From NCBI RefSeq assembly GCF_000026205.1, contig NC_011047.1, positions 537,944-601,943 on the forward strand: 64,000 nucleotides of DNA, written 5' to 3'. The notes under the pieces were generated by a model. It was not told the DNA's origin. It did not search any database and saw nothing but the letters and a program-made list of their open reading frames with translations. Below are positions 9,164 through 18,063 of this stretch, piece by piece. Made by a program: the position numbers and the translations under genes. Source of the DNA: Candidatus Phytoplasma mali (GTDB lineage: Bacteria > Bacillota_I > Bacilli_A > Acholeplasmatales > Acholeplasmataceae). The first letter of the stretch is position 1. Each line of letters begins with the position of its first letter.

Positions 9164-9249
9164 GATATTAAATAACTCCTTTTTTTATTTAAAGATTGGA
9201 CTTATTTTGTGAAAGCTCGAATTAATAATTAAAATGATTATTCTTATTA

Positions 9250-9453
9250 TCAAATATTTATTTTTTCCATAATAAATTTAATTAATTTTAACCAATAGCT
9301 AGCGATATTATTTAAAAGTGTTTGATCAGTTTTGAAAAAATCCAAATTAAGACTCATAATTGTATTTTTAAGATTATAATGATATAAACAACCCCCAATA
9401 ATAGCTCCTAAAAGTAATATTATGATAGTTTGCATGATATTAGAAAAAAACAT
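9250..9453 (-). CDS. Small single-pass membrane protein
   Basis: A 67-residue protein with one hydrophobic segment at about 6-26 that contains a GAIIGG small-residue motif, followed by an amphipathic tail. I do not recognise a family. The ATG is preceded by a strong RBS (GAAAGGAAG) at a normal distance, which is the main argument that the gene is real. It is 86 bases upstream of the secreted protein gene on the same strand and could be co-transcribed with it. Confidence 0.6.
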   Translation of the reverse strand: MFFSNIMQTIIILLLGAIIGGCLYHYNLKNTIMSLNLDFFKTDQTLLNNIASYWLKLIKFIMEKINI

Positions 9454-10346
9454 ATTTTTTAACTTCCTTTCTGGTTAAGATAAATTTAAAAAAATAAGAT
9501 TTTTAGTTTTGGATCAAAAATTAATATTTTAAAAATTTAATTTTTTCATCAATTTCTTATCACTAAAAAAATTATTTTTTTTTCTATTGGTTTAAATTTG
9601 AAATTTATTTTTTTAAAAAAATTAAAAACATAATTATTAATATTCTTAATTTTATTATGATATTTTTATCAATTATTTAAATACATTTTATTTTTTATTT
9701 TAAAAAAACAAAATATATATATATAATTATAATATATAAAAAACAAATATAAGGTAAAATTAATTTTTTTTACATAAAATTTTAATTTTAAATTTATTAG
9801 TTTTTTATATATTAATAATAAATTTGAATTTAAACCAATAGAAAGCAAAACAATTTTTTAAAAAACTCATTAGTTAGTGATAAATATGAAACTATATTGA
9901 TAACACAATTGTGGTAGTGATTATTTTTTTAAAACCATAATAGTTTTAAGATTTTTTATATTTGATAATTAAATAAAATTACGATCATTGAATCAATTTT
10001 AAAATTTTAATTGCTTTTTGATTATTTTTTATGATGATGTTAGAGTTCCCCTCCTATAAACACTATTTGATTAGAAAAATTATATGTTTTATTTATATAT
10101 CAATGTGCCTAATTATCATTAATTTAAAAAACTATAATCTGAATAATATTTTAAATTAAATTAATTAATATTTATTAATTTAAATCGAATAAAATAGGTA
10201 ATTATTAAAATTTTATAATGAAGAAAAAAATATTAACTTATTGAAAGTAATTAAAAAAAGTTAATTAATAGCGAAAACTAAATAAAACATTTAATATCTA
10301 AACTGCAAAATAAATAATTATAAATAATTAAGAAAGGAATAATTTT
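9454..10346. other. 890-base intergenic region, no gene seen
   Basis: Divergent spacer between the minus-strand small gene and the coiled-coil gene. It is AT-rich with many stops in all frames. It must hold promoters for both directions but I could not fix a -35/-10 pair with confidence. Confidence 0.5.
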
Positions 10347-12545
10347 TTGTTAAATAATAATTATTTTATTAAAAAATCGATTTTTATGTTTTTTATATTT
10401 TTATTTTTTTTGGGATTAATATTTTTTATTAAGTCAAAATTATTTCTCTCTTGGGACTATTTTAAGGAATCAAATAAAAGTTTAATTGATTCCAAAAATT
10501 TTGTTTTAATTAAATCTAAAATAAAAATTTTAGAACAAGACAAAGATTCTTTACAAGCTAAAATTGATAGTTTAAGTAAAGAAAAAGAACAAGAAATAGC
10601 TACTTTAGAACAAGACAAAGCTTCTTTACAAGCTAAAATTGATAGTTTAACTAATGAAAAAGACAAACAAATACAAAATTTACAAAAAGAAAAAACTAAT
10701 TTAGAAGCAACAAAAATTACTTTAGAACAAGACAAAGCTTCTTTACAAGCTAAAATTGATAGTTTAACTAATGAAAAAGACAAACAAATACAAAATTTAC
10801 AAAAAGAAAAAACTAATTTAGAAGCAACAAAAATTACTTTAGAACAAGACAAAGCTTCTTTACAAGCTAAAATTGATAGTTTAACTAATGAAAAAGACAA
10901 ACAAATACAAAATTTACAAAAAGAAAAAACTAATTTAGAAGCAACAAAAATTACTTTAGAACAAGACAAAGCTTCTTTACAAGCTAAAATTGATAGTTTA
11001 ACTAATGAAAAAGACAAACAAATACAAAATTTACAAAAAGAAAAAACTAATTTAGAAGCAACAAAAATTACTTTAGAACAAGACAAAGCTTCTTTACAAG
11101 CTAAAATTGATAGTTTAACTAATGAAAAAGACAAACAAATACAAAATTTACAAAAAGAAAAAACTAATTTAGAAGCAACAAAAATTACTTTAGAACAAGA
11201 CAAAGCTTCTTTACAAGCTAAAATTGATAGTTTAACTAATGAAAAAGACAAACAAATACAAAATTTACAAAAAGAAAAAACTAATTTAGAAGCAACAAAA
11301 ATTACTTTAGAACAAGACAAAGCTTCTTTACAAGCTAAAATTGATAGTTTAACTAATGAAAAAAAAAGAGAAATAAAAATTTTAGAAGCAACAAAAATTA
11401 CTTTAGAACAAGACAAAGATTCTTTACAAGCTAAAATTGATAGTTTAACTAATGAAAAAGACAAACAAATACAAAATTTACAAAAAGAAAAAACTAATTT
11501 AGAAGCAACAAAAATTACTTTAGAACAAGACAAAGATTCTTTACAAGCTAAAATTGATAGTTTAACTAATGAAAAAGAACAAGAAAAAGCTGCTTTACAG
11601 AAACAAATTATTAATTTAAATAATGAAAAAAAACAATTAGAAATATCAAAAACAATAAATATTCCTATTGTTGCAGAAGAACCTTATTTAACATATGAAG
11701 ATCAAAATGGCGATATAATTAGAGAATACAAATTTTTTGAAAATATGATACCAAAGGAAAAAGATAATATTGGTAGAATTAATTTTTTTTCTAAAAAAGA
11801 TTTTTTAGACAACATGGATAAACTTAAATTAGATACTTATCCGATTATTTGGAATGAAGGGATTGAAAAATTAGGCGTTTTAGAAACAAATGAAAAACTA
11901 AAAAATAAAGGAATAATAAAGCAGCCCAATATTTATAAATCCGACTATCGATTTATTTATACTAGTATTCCGAATGGTAGTGACAAGGAGTTATTAACTA
12001 AATTTTCGAATGTAACTGGAATTAAACGAGGTCGTATTAATGACAACATATCTTTTTCAGAAAAATCAAGCAGTAATATTGATTTAATGTCTAATTCTAG
12101 TATTAGAAGACTTATTTTTTTAAAAGATGAAGTTAATTGTATACGTTTAATGACTAAAAATTTAAAATTGTCTTTTGATTGGGTAAGACTTATAACTGAT
12201 AAGTTTCAAAAATATTTACCCGTTACAAAAAAAATTATAGATTTATTATTATCAAATCAATTGGTAGAAGCAAAAGAATTGTCTGAACGAAATTCTGAAG
12301 AACCAAAATTTCAATTTCAAATTGAAAACAATTTTCAAATTCCGTCAAATTTATATATAAGAAAAATTTATAATATTAATGATTTTACCGATTTTCTAAA
12401 AAAATTAAATTTACAAAAAAGTGATTATTTATATGATATCCGTGAATTTGTTATTTACAACATTGAAAAAAAGCTTTATGATCCATATAATAAATATCAT
12501 ATTCAAATTCCGGCTTCAAATGATAATAGGCAATTTTTAATTTAA
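10347..12545 (+). CDS. Membrane-anchored coiled-coil repeat protein
   Basis: A 732-residue protein of unknown function. After a short basic tail comes one transmembrane segment (about 11-30), then a coiled coil from about 55 to 440 built from a 39-residue unit containing LEQDKASLQAKIDSLTNEK, and a C-terminal domain of about 290 residues (about 445-732) without repeats that I cannot assign. The start is TTG, with RBS AGAAAGGAA 6-7 bases before it; there is no earlier in-frame ATG. The same plan is seen in the minus-strand gene at 62576-63545, whose unit (LEQDKKDLQAKIDNLN) is clearly related. An exposed, length-variable rod is the likely structure. A perfect terminator follows at 12626. Confidence 0.85.
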   Translation: MLNNNYFIKKSIFMFFIFLFFLGLIFFIKSKLFLSWDYFKESNKSLIDSKNFVLIKSKIKILEQDKDSLQAKIDSLSKEKEQEIATLEQDKASLQAKIDSLTNEKDKQIQNLQKEKTNLEATKITLEQDKASLQAKIDSLTNEKDKQIQNLQKEKTNLEATKITLEQDKASLQAKIDSLTNEKDKQIQNLQKEKTNLEATKITLEQDKASLQAKIDSLTNEKDKQIQNLQKEKTNLEATKITLEQDKASLQAKIDSLTNEKDKQIQNLQKEKTNLEATKITLEQDKASLQAKIDSLTNEKDKQIQNLQKEKTNLEATKITLEQDKASLQAKIDSLTNEKKREIKILEATKITLEQDKDSLQAKIDSLTNEKDKQIQNLQKEKTNLEATKITLEQDKDSLQAKIDSLTNEKEQEKAALQKQIINLNNEKKQLEISKTINIPIVAEEPYLTYEDQNGDIIREYKFFENMIPKEKDNIGRINFFSKKDFLDNMDKLKLDTYPIIWNEGIEKLGVLETNEKLKNKGIIKQPNIYKSDYRFIYTSIPNGSDKELLTKFSNVTGIKRGRINDNISFSEKSSSNIDLMSNSSIRRLIFLKDEVNCIRLMTKNLKLSFDWVRLITDKFQKYLPVTKKIIDLLLSNQLVEAKELSERNSEEPKFQFQIENNFQIPSNLYIRKIYNINDFTDFLKKLNLQKSDYLYDIREFVIYNIEKKLYDPYNKYHIQIPASNDNRQFLI
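10602..11585 (+). repeat. 117-bp tandem repeats in the coiled-coil gene
   Basis: Units begin at 10602, 10719, 10836, 10953, 11070 and 11187 (each 117 bp and essentially identical), then a 96-bp variant at 11304, a 117-bp unit at 11400 and a partial unit from 11517. A diverged partial unit precedes the array at about 10530. Identity at silent positions shows recent amplification. The unit encodes 39 residues, or about 5.6 heptads. Confidence 0.95.
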
Positions 12546-12625
12546 AACTAATATATCATCAATTCAATATCTAAATTAAACCTAACTTTATATTTTTTAA
12601 TTTCTACTAAATAATTTATTTAATG

Positions 12626-12651
12626 AGAACGCTTTGAGCGTTCTTTTTTTT
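12626..12651 (+). terminator. Rho-independent terminator
   Basis: A perfect 8-bp stem AGAACGCT / AGCGTTCT with a TTG loop, followed by seven T. It ends the coiled-coil gene transcript. Confidence 0.9.
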
Positions 12652-12895
12652 CAAAAATTAAATCAAAATAAATAACTTGCCTATTTTAATAATATTTCAC
12701 TTAAGATAGTGTGTTTAAATTGTTAAAATTTAGCTATTTTGTAATATTTTCTAGATAAAAATAAAATAGATTTATTAAAATTATATGGTTGTTTGATTAT
12801 TTGATTAATATATATAATTAAGATGATTTATTTGGATATTGATAAAATTTAATATTTATAATATTTATTTTTTAATTTATGATGTTTCAGGGAAT

Positions 12896-12935
12896 AAAAA
12901 AAATTTAACTGTTTAATTTGAATTAAACAGTTAAA
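12896..12935 (-). terminator. Terminator of the minus-strand AAA+ gene
   Basis: A perfect 15-bp inverted repeat (TTTAACTGTTTAATT and its complement, 12904-12935). On the minus strand it is followed by a run of T (A run at 12896-12903). It lies 130 bases beyond the stop of the AAA+ gene. Confidence 0.8.
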
Positions 12936-13067
12936 CTAAATTTTTAAAATACCATTTTAGATTATTAAAATATTTCTCAGTTTCATGAGCTTGAAAGATA
13001 TTTAAAATTGAAAAAAGGACATTTATATTAATCAAATGTTTTTTTTATGGCTGTGAGTGGAAATTAA

Positions 13068-14141
13068 TTAAGTTTTAGATATATGTTTTCCAATAACCAT
13101 TTGATAGGCCTCTTCTATATCGTCTTTATTGATGTTATCACGTAATTTTGAATTTGAATTTTCTTTTTCTTTTTTTATTTTGCGATTTTGTACAAAAATA
13201 CTCACAATAGTTTTCAACAAGTTTTCTAAAGTCCGATTAGTTTTTAGATATTCTGGAGCATCATTAGGTAAACTTTCTAAACGATCATTAATATCCTTTA
13301 ATAAAAATGTTTCAGCGTCATTTTCATAAGGATTCTGACGTTTTTTAATCATAAATTTTAAAAATGCTTCTCTGTCTTGTTTGGTGCCGGGTTTAATTTC
13401 GATGTGATAGTTAAAACGTGATTTTATCGTTTCATCAATTTGATAAAAATGATTCGTCGCTCCGATAATAAAAATCGGTTTTTCAGGATTATTATGCATC
13501 GAAGTCAGTTCCGTTTTAAATTGATTCACCACATTAGCAATATCTGTATCATTAGCTGACAATGATAAATTAGTAAAGATGGTTTCGCATTCATCTAAAA
13601 AGATAATAGCTCCTCCTTTACTTTCTGCTTCTTTCCGAGCATTATCAAATAATTCTCTCACCATTTCGGGGGCATCGCCAATATATTTTTGGGAAAAAAT
13701 TGAACTTGGAACTTCAAAAAAAGGTAACCCCGTTTCTTTGGCCACCGATCGGGCTAAAGTAGTTTTTCCAGTTCCCGCCACGCCATAAAATAAAATACCT
13801 AACGGAGGTTCAACTTTCCCAATATTTTGATAATCTTCCGGATTTTTAATATAATTAATAAAACCGTCTAAAGCTTTTTTTTCTTCTGAAAAACCAATTA
13901 AATCTTGAAAACAAGGAAATTTTTCGGTGTTTGAAGAGGTGAAATTTATATTTTTTCCTTCTGGAGCATCAGTTAATTTTTTTGTTTCTAATAATTGTTG
14001 TTCTTTTTTTGGAGGGATTTCGGGCACATTTTTTTTCTTTATTGAATAACGATAACAAAAAAAGTAAATAATAATATAAATAATTATGCTAATAACCACA
14101 TAACAAATAATTTGAACTTTTGATAAAGGTTTTTTAGACAT
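13068..14141 (-). CDS. Membrane-anchored AAA+ ATPase (FtsH-like, no peptidase domain)
   Basis: A 357-residue protein with one transmembrane segment near the N-terminus (about 10-30), a variable linker and one AAA+ module: Walker A GVAGTGKT (120-127), Walker B FLDE (D183, E184) continuing as DECET instead of the DEIDA of FtsH, sensor 1 GATNH and an arginine-finger-like IKSRF. There is no HEXXH, so it is an ATPase without protease activity. The paralogue at 49861-51126 shares all of these features. I start it at the ATG at 14141, which has GAGG 11 bases upstream; an in-frame TTG at 14174 has no RBS. Such AAA+ proteins are a known expanded group in phytoplasmas; the substrate is unknown. Confidence 0.85.
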   Translation of the reverse strand: MSKKPLSKVQIICYVVISIIIYIIIYFFCYRYSIKKKNVPEIPPKKEQQLLETKKLTDAPEGKNINFTSSNTEKFPCFQDLIGFSEEKKALDGFINYIKNPEDYQNIGKVEPPLGILFYGVAGTGKTTLARSVAKETGLPFFEVPSSIFSQKYIGDAPEMVRELFDNARKEAESKGGAIIFLDECETIFTNLSLSANDTDIANVVNQFKTELTSMHNNPEKPIFIIGATNHFYQIDETIKSRFNYHIEIKPGTKQDREAFLKFMIKKRQNPYENDAETFLLKDINDRLESLPNDAPEYLKTNRTLENLLKTIVSIFVQNRKIKKEKENSNSKLRDNINKDDIEEAYQMVIGKHISKT

Positions 14142-14174
14142 CTTTTTTAACCTCTTTGACGAAAATTTTAACAA

Positions 14175-14800
14175 AATAATTACTTGATTAATTAATTTTT
14201 TTGATTATTATATGTTAACTTAAAAAAATATTAAATATAAGAAAAATACTCAAATTAGGGAATTATTTATTTGGCGAATTATTAATCCAATCTACTCAAT
14301 TTTTTATAATTAAATTTTAACTGAAAAAAAATTTTAGTACAATAAAAATGCTTTAATCTGAGAATGATCAAATACTAACGGGTAAATTAACTTTAATAAA
14401 AATTATTAAAATGATCATGATTAAAAATATTAGTGATTGGGATTGTTAATTAATCATAGATCAATTTAAATTAAAAAAAATCCCAATTTAAAGTTAGGAT
14501 TTTGCTTTTGAGAAAGTGAAAATCTTTAAATATCAAAATTATTTTAAAATAAATCAATTTGATATTTAAAGATAAAGGATTATTTTTAATTTAAACTCAA
14601 TCATTTATTTTTTGGTTTGGGTAAAAAATTTGATAATGAAACCAATATTAAAAAAAATAAATATCTTTTTGGACCTTCAAAAATTTGATTATTGTGATTA
14701 ATAATGAAAAATAAAACAATTAGAAAATTGATTGAATTAAATTTAGTCGTTAAAAAATATTTAAAAAGAAATCAGATTTTTTAATATCATGTAGAAAATC
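14175..14800. other. Decayed region between AAA+ gene and secreted-protein cluster
   Basis: No intact gene. Bases 14360-14482 are clearly related to 15987-16105 (both contain AATGATCAAATA, TTAACTTT and AGATCAATTTAAATTAAAAA), so the segment is part of a tandemly duplicated and degenerating block that includes the secreted proteins. Confidence 0.6.
14360..14482. repeat. Diverged direct repeat, copy 1
   Basis: About 120 bases alignable with 15987-16105. Shared words include AATGATCAAATA, AAATTAACTTT and AGATCAATTTAAATTAAAAA. Neither copy has an open frame. Confidence 0.7.
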
Positions 14801-14836
14801 AAAAAAACCAGTCGAAAGCTTTTTACTGGTTTTTTT
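14801..14836 (+). terminator. Terminator-like hairpin
   Basis: AACCAGT / ACTGGTT form a 7-bp stem that can extend into flanking A and T runs, with a 12-base loop. With A and T runs on both sides it could act in either direction. It sits 240 bases before the secreted protein at 15081. Confidence 0.6.
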
Positions 14837-15080
14837 ATTTTATAGTGTTACAATACTAAAAATTGAAAATATTTAACTCAGTTATTTTTTAAATCAATGC
14901 GAATCAAATTCCATTTTCAATGGGAAGGTAGGTGGTATGTACGATTTTTGATTGATTTTGATAATCATTCAATCAATTTTATTAAGAAAATAAAAAAATT
15001 AAATTTTTACTATTGGCTGGCTAATATTACCTTAGTTCAGAGGAAGATCATCAAAATACGCAAAGGAATGATTAATTAAA

Positions 15081-15518
15081 ATGTTTCCATTTAAAAAAAA
15101 TTTATTTTTTTTAAAAATTAGTTTGTTGACTTTTTTAGGATTTGGCTTCATTATGAACATGAATATTATGGCTATGCAATTAACAGCGATTAATCCAACA
15201 GACACCCGTGAAGCCATTACAACGCCATCAATTGCTGATAATAATCAGAATACCGTAATAATCAGTCAGTTATTTAAAAAAATAACTCATTATCAAAATA
15301 TTGAAAACCAAAAAATTATTTCCCATGTTGAAACCTTTAACCTTAGAACTGGCAAACTAGCCAACGTGACATATTATTATGCGGATGTTAAAAATAAAAG
15401 AGATTATAAAGAAATTTTTGATATTGAAACAGGTGACATGATTAAAAAAATTAAGTATGATCGTAAAACCGGTCGTATCAGTTACACTAATAGATTAAGA
15501 TTAATACATTATTTATAA
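15081..15518 (+). CDS. Secreted SVM-type protein with DUF2963-like segment
   Basis: A 145-residue secreted protein. The signal peptide ends after Ala31, as in the other two SVM-like proteins in this window. The mature part has an N-terminal variable piece and then, from about 95, two copies of a TG-turn pattern (FNLRTGKLANVTYYYADV and FDIETGDMIKKIKYD) that resembles the tandem tetratricky strands of the phytoplasma DUF2963 family; this is inference from pattern. The ATG has AAAGGA 13 bases upstream. A broken relative that keeps the ITH-x-x-N-x-ENQKII core lies at 16295-16695. Delivery by the Sec system to the plant cell is the expected fate of the family; the target is unknown. Confidence 0.7.
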   Translation: MFPFKKNLFFLKISLLTFLGFGFIMNMNIMAMQLTAINPTDTREAITTPSIADNNQNTVIISQLFKKITHYQNIENQKIISHVETFNLRTGKLANVTYYYADVKNKRDYKEIFDIETGDMIKKIKYDRKTGRISYTNRLRLIHYL

Positions 15519-15734
15519 TTGTCACTCTGAAAATGAAAAAATCATTGATATTATGAAGTATAAAAAATAACATTGCCAAAAATATATCAACCTTTAACAA
15601 CATTAAATCATGCAGGTTATTAAATTTAAAAAACAATTTAATCACCTATTGCTTATAGTAAAAAAATTTTTGATCGCCCTCCTTGGAAGTGGCGTTTTTT
15701 TTAGACATCTTTTTATTTGGTGAAAAGATTAAAA

Positions 15735-15870
15735 AAAGTTTGATCAAAAGACCAAAATTAAAATTATTCGACAACAATCACCATGATGTCATTAGCTTCT
15801 GGATTTTGAAAGCTTTTACGGAATGACCTTGTTGGAGTGATAAAAAATCATGAGCGAAGGTATTAATCAT
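15735..15870 (+). repeat. Secreted-protein leader, orphan copy
   Basis: Alignable with 17100-17232, which directly precedes the intact gene at 17233. The best conserved part is AGTGATAAAAAATCATGAG (15836-15855 region and 17193-17215 region) next to an RBS-like AAGG. Here no open frame follows. Confidence 0.65.
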
Positions 15871-15986
15871 AAACCTTTCTGCAATTAATTTTCCTAATGA
15901 GGTTGAAATAATGAATTATTTAGGAGAACAATTATTGAACTTTTAATTTATAAAAACTTGGTGTACCAACAAATACTCACGCTGGG

Positions 15987-16105
15987 AATGATCAAATATT
16001 AACGGTTAAATTAACTTTCATGAAAATGATTAAATTATCATTATTTATCCATATTGGTGATTTTAACTGTGAATTGTTTAAGGATAGATCAATTTAAATT
16101 AAAAA
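15987..16105. repeat. Diverged direct repeat, copy 2
   Basis: Partner of 14360-14482. It lies between a lost gene and the promoter of the decayed secreted-protein copy. Confidence 0.7.
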
Positions 16106-16231
16106 ATATTTCAATATCCAATATCCAATTTATTTATTGTCAAATCATTTTCATTAATTAAATTGAAGGATGATGGCTAATTTCAACTCGATCATTAATG
16201 ATTTTTGGTCATAGTTCGCAAAATGTTTTAC

Positions 16232-16259
16232 TTGCATAAAAAAATAAAAATGTTATAAT
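16232..16259 (+). promoter_or_regulatory. Sigma-70-type promoter of the decayed secreted-protein gene
   Basis: TTGCAT at 16232-16237 and a perfect TATAAT at 16254-16259 are separated by 16 bases. The pseudogene ATG is 36 bases further on. Confidence 0.6.
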
Positions 16260-16294
16260 TTAAAAAATATTTTAAAAAAAAAAAAATAAAAGAG

Positions 16295-16695
16295 ATGAAA
16301 TTTAATTTTATCAACCAAATTAATAACATCCCAAAAAATATTAATATTGACATCTGGTTTTTGATCGGAATGTTTATGTTATTAAATATATTCGATCCGT
16401 GATCAAATGATGACTACGAAATTAATAGAGAATCATCCAGAAAAGATAAATCAAAAAATCTCCATGGCATTCATTGGTGATAATAATGATAATACCATCA
16501 CCACCAGTAAGTGATGGAAAACAATCACTCATGATCACAATATGGAAAACCAAAAAATTATTGCCGATGATAAAGTAGGATTTGATCGGTCAACCAATCA
16601 AGCTCCAAAAATTCAATCTTGATTATGATGATGGCACTACCAACTATTGGGAAGAAAATAATGTTTCAATTTCGAACAACTTAGAAGAAAATTAA
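16295..16695 (+). pseudogene. Decayed secreted protein related to the 15081 gene
   Basis: An ATG with AAAAGAG upstream begins a frame interrupted by several stops and frameshifts. Pieces such as DNTITTSK, WKTITHDHNMENQKIIAD and YDDGTTNYW can be read in one or two frames, and the central piece aligns with KKITHYQNIENQKIISH of the protein at 15081-15518. It is therefore a broken copy of the same family. It keeps an apparently intact promoter. Confidence 0.75.
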
Positions 16696-17099
16696 AATTA
16701 ATCCTTGAATTAATTTTTAAAAGTTCCTAATTTTTTTAATATTTTTTTTTTAATATTACGGATTGCTGCTCTTTTAAGAAGTTTTGATATTATCAAAATT
16801 ACTGTCAAAATAAATTTTTGGAAGTTAAAATAATAGCCATTAATTTAAATAATATCAAAAATGACATTTTTTTAGAGACCGATCATTAAAAAGTTGATGA
16901 TTCAATAATATTTGTTATGAAGGCATGAAGTTTAAAAATTAAAAAATGAAACTCCCAAACTGCTGGGTTGTATAAATATTTACCAATTAAATTGGGAATT
17001 ATTATATTAGTCATTGATAATTTAAAATTTTTCATTGTATAATTGCGAAGGTTTTTTTCAGAGGGTGGATACTGCTACTTTTAAAAGATGAAAAAAATA
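16696..17099. other. Intergenic, no gene seen
   Basis: AT-rich spacer of about 400 bases with no supported open frame. It leads into the conserved leader of the next secreted gene. Confidence 0.5.
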
Positions 17100-17232
17100 G
17101 TTTGATCAGAAAACCAAATAAAATTTATTGGGAAATAATCACAATGTTGTATTGAGAGATTCTTGATTTGGAAAGATTTGACGGAATGAACTTGGTTTAG
17201 TGATAAAAAATCATGAGAGGGGGTGTTAATTA
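17100..17232 (+). repeat. Conserved leader of the secreted gene at 17233
   Basis: Partner of 15735-15870. It contains AGTGATAAAAAATCATGAG followed by an AGGGGG RBS, 8 bases before the ATG. Conservation of non-coding sequence next to a fast-changing gene suggests that it is a regulatory or recombination module. Confidence 0.65.
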
Positions 17233-17640
17233 ATGTTTGAATTCAAAAAACCATTACAAATATTTAAAATTGGATTTTTGATTTTATTGGGATTATTTAT
17301 CTTCAATAGTTCTGATTTAATAGCAGTCCTTCCTGAAGCAGAATTTGTAGGTAACATGAGGATTGTTAATTCAACTGTGACTGACATGGGTGTTTTAGAA
17401 AAACATGCATCATTTAGTGAATATTTTGATTTTAAGCAACCAAACGCTTGTTATAATGGCAATTTAGGTGAATTTGGTATTATGTGGAAAATCAAAAACG
17501 CACCGCATAATTTATTAGGAGTTTTCTTCGATGATGGTACTAGAATTGATGAAGATGATAGATTTACTTTAGAAGAATTAAAACAAATGGGTAATGGTGC
17601 TCAAAATATGTATATTTTTTGGCAGTACCAACAAAAATAA
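17233..17640 (+). CDS. Secreted SVM-type protein sharing a module with the 54-kb locus
   Basis: A 135-residue secreted protein. The signal peptide (MFEFKK, hydrophobic core to Ala31) is of the SVM type. The mature 104 residues contain a module with the pattern NG-x5-I-W-IK...LL-VFFDDGTR...DRF...MGNGAQNMYIFW. The same pattern appears in the frame upstream of and into the protein at 54406-55122 (VYFDGGTR...LGNGSPHMYCFW), where it is followed by a much longer hydrophobic domain. Here the protein stops right after the module. The RBS is AGGGGG. This fits the mosaic nature of the SVM family: one secreted module used alone or fused. The function is unknown. Confidence 0.7.
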   Translation: MFEFKKPLQIFKIGFLILLGLFIFNSSDLIAVLPEAEFVGNMRIVNSTVTDMGVLEKHASFSEYFDFKQPNACYNGNLGEFGIMWKIKNAPHNLLGVFFDDGTRIDEDDRFTLEELKQMGNGAQNMYIFWQYQQK

Positions 17641-18063
17641 TTATTTTGCTTTGATTTTTATAAATCAAACATTTTCTATTGCTAATTTAGAATATTCTGA
17701 TTCTTATTTTGTTATTATACCGGATTGATCTTAAAATGAAAACATGGCTGAAAATGATTAACATTTTTATGATGTTGAGAAAGAAAAATTAAAATAATAT
17801 GGTTTAAATAAGAATTATCAAATTGATATTATAAAAATCATTAATTGACGGAAAATTAATATCTTCGTCATTAGCACTAATGAGTAAACCGAATAAAATA
17901 ATTTTCAATTGGGTTGGTGAAAGCAACAGAAGTTTTCATAGGTTCATCATTAATGATGGAAAAAGATATTGAAAATTGAGATTATTTTGCCTTTTTCTTC
18001 AAGTTTAGATAAATTTTAAAAAATATTTTCAGAGTAAATATTCACGAAAGAGAGTTTATAAAG
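17641..18063. other. Decayed coding sequence, unidentified
   Basis: A 420-base gap with short frame pieces and coding-like base composition but frequent stops. I could not assign the remnants. The RBS GAAAGAGAG at its right end belongs to the next gene. Confidence 0.45.

Larger units (their letters stand above)
15519..16231. other. Decayed region with a duplicated leader
   Basis: No intact gene. Bases 15735-15870 match the leader of the secreted gene at 17233, and 15987-16105 match 14360-14482. The expected start after the leader at about 15870 is ruined, so an entire secreted-protein gene has probably been lost here. Confidence 0.6.

Noticed and set aside
10457..11533. A 358-codon open frame on the minus strand
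   Set aside because: It runs opposite to the 117-bp repeats of the coiled-coil gene. The repeat lacks stops in that frame, so the openness is a by-product; there is no RBS and the Cys/Ser-rich product is the antisense of the repeats.
14897..15079. A 60-codon plus-strand frame before the secreted gene at 15081
   Set aside because: No RBS at its start, no recognisable product, and its region is decayed duplicate DNA. I treat it as chance.
15032..15217. A 61-codon minus-strand frame
   Set aside because: It overlaps the signal-peptide region of the secreted gene on the opposite strand and has no support of its own.
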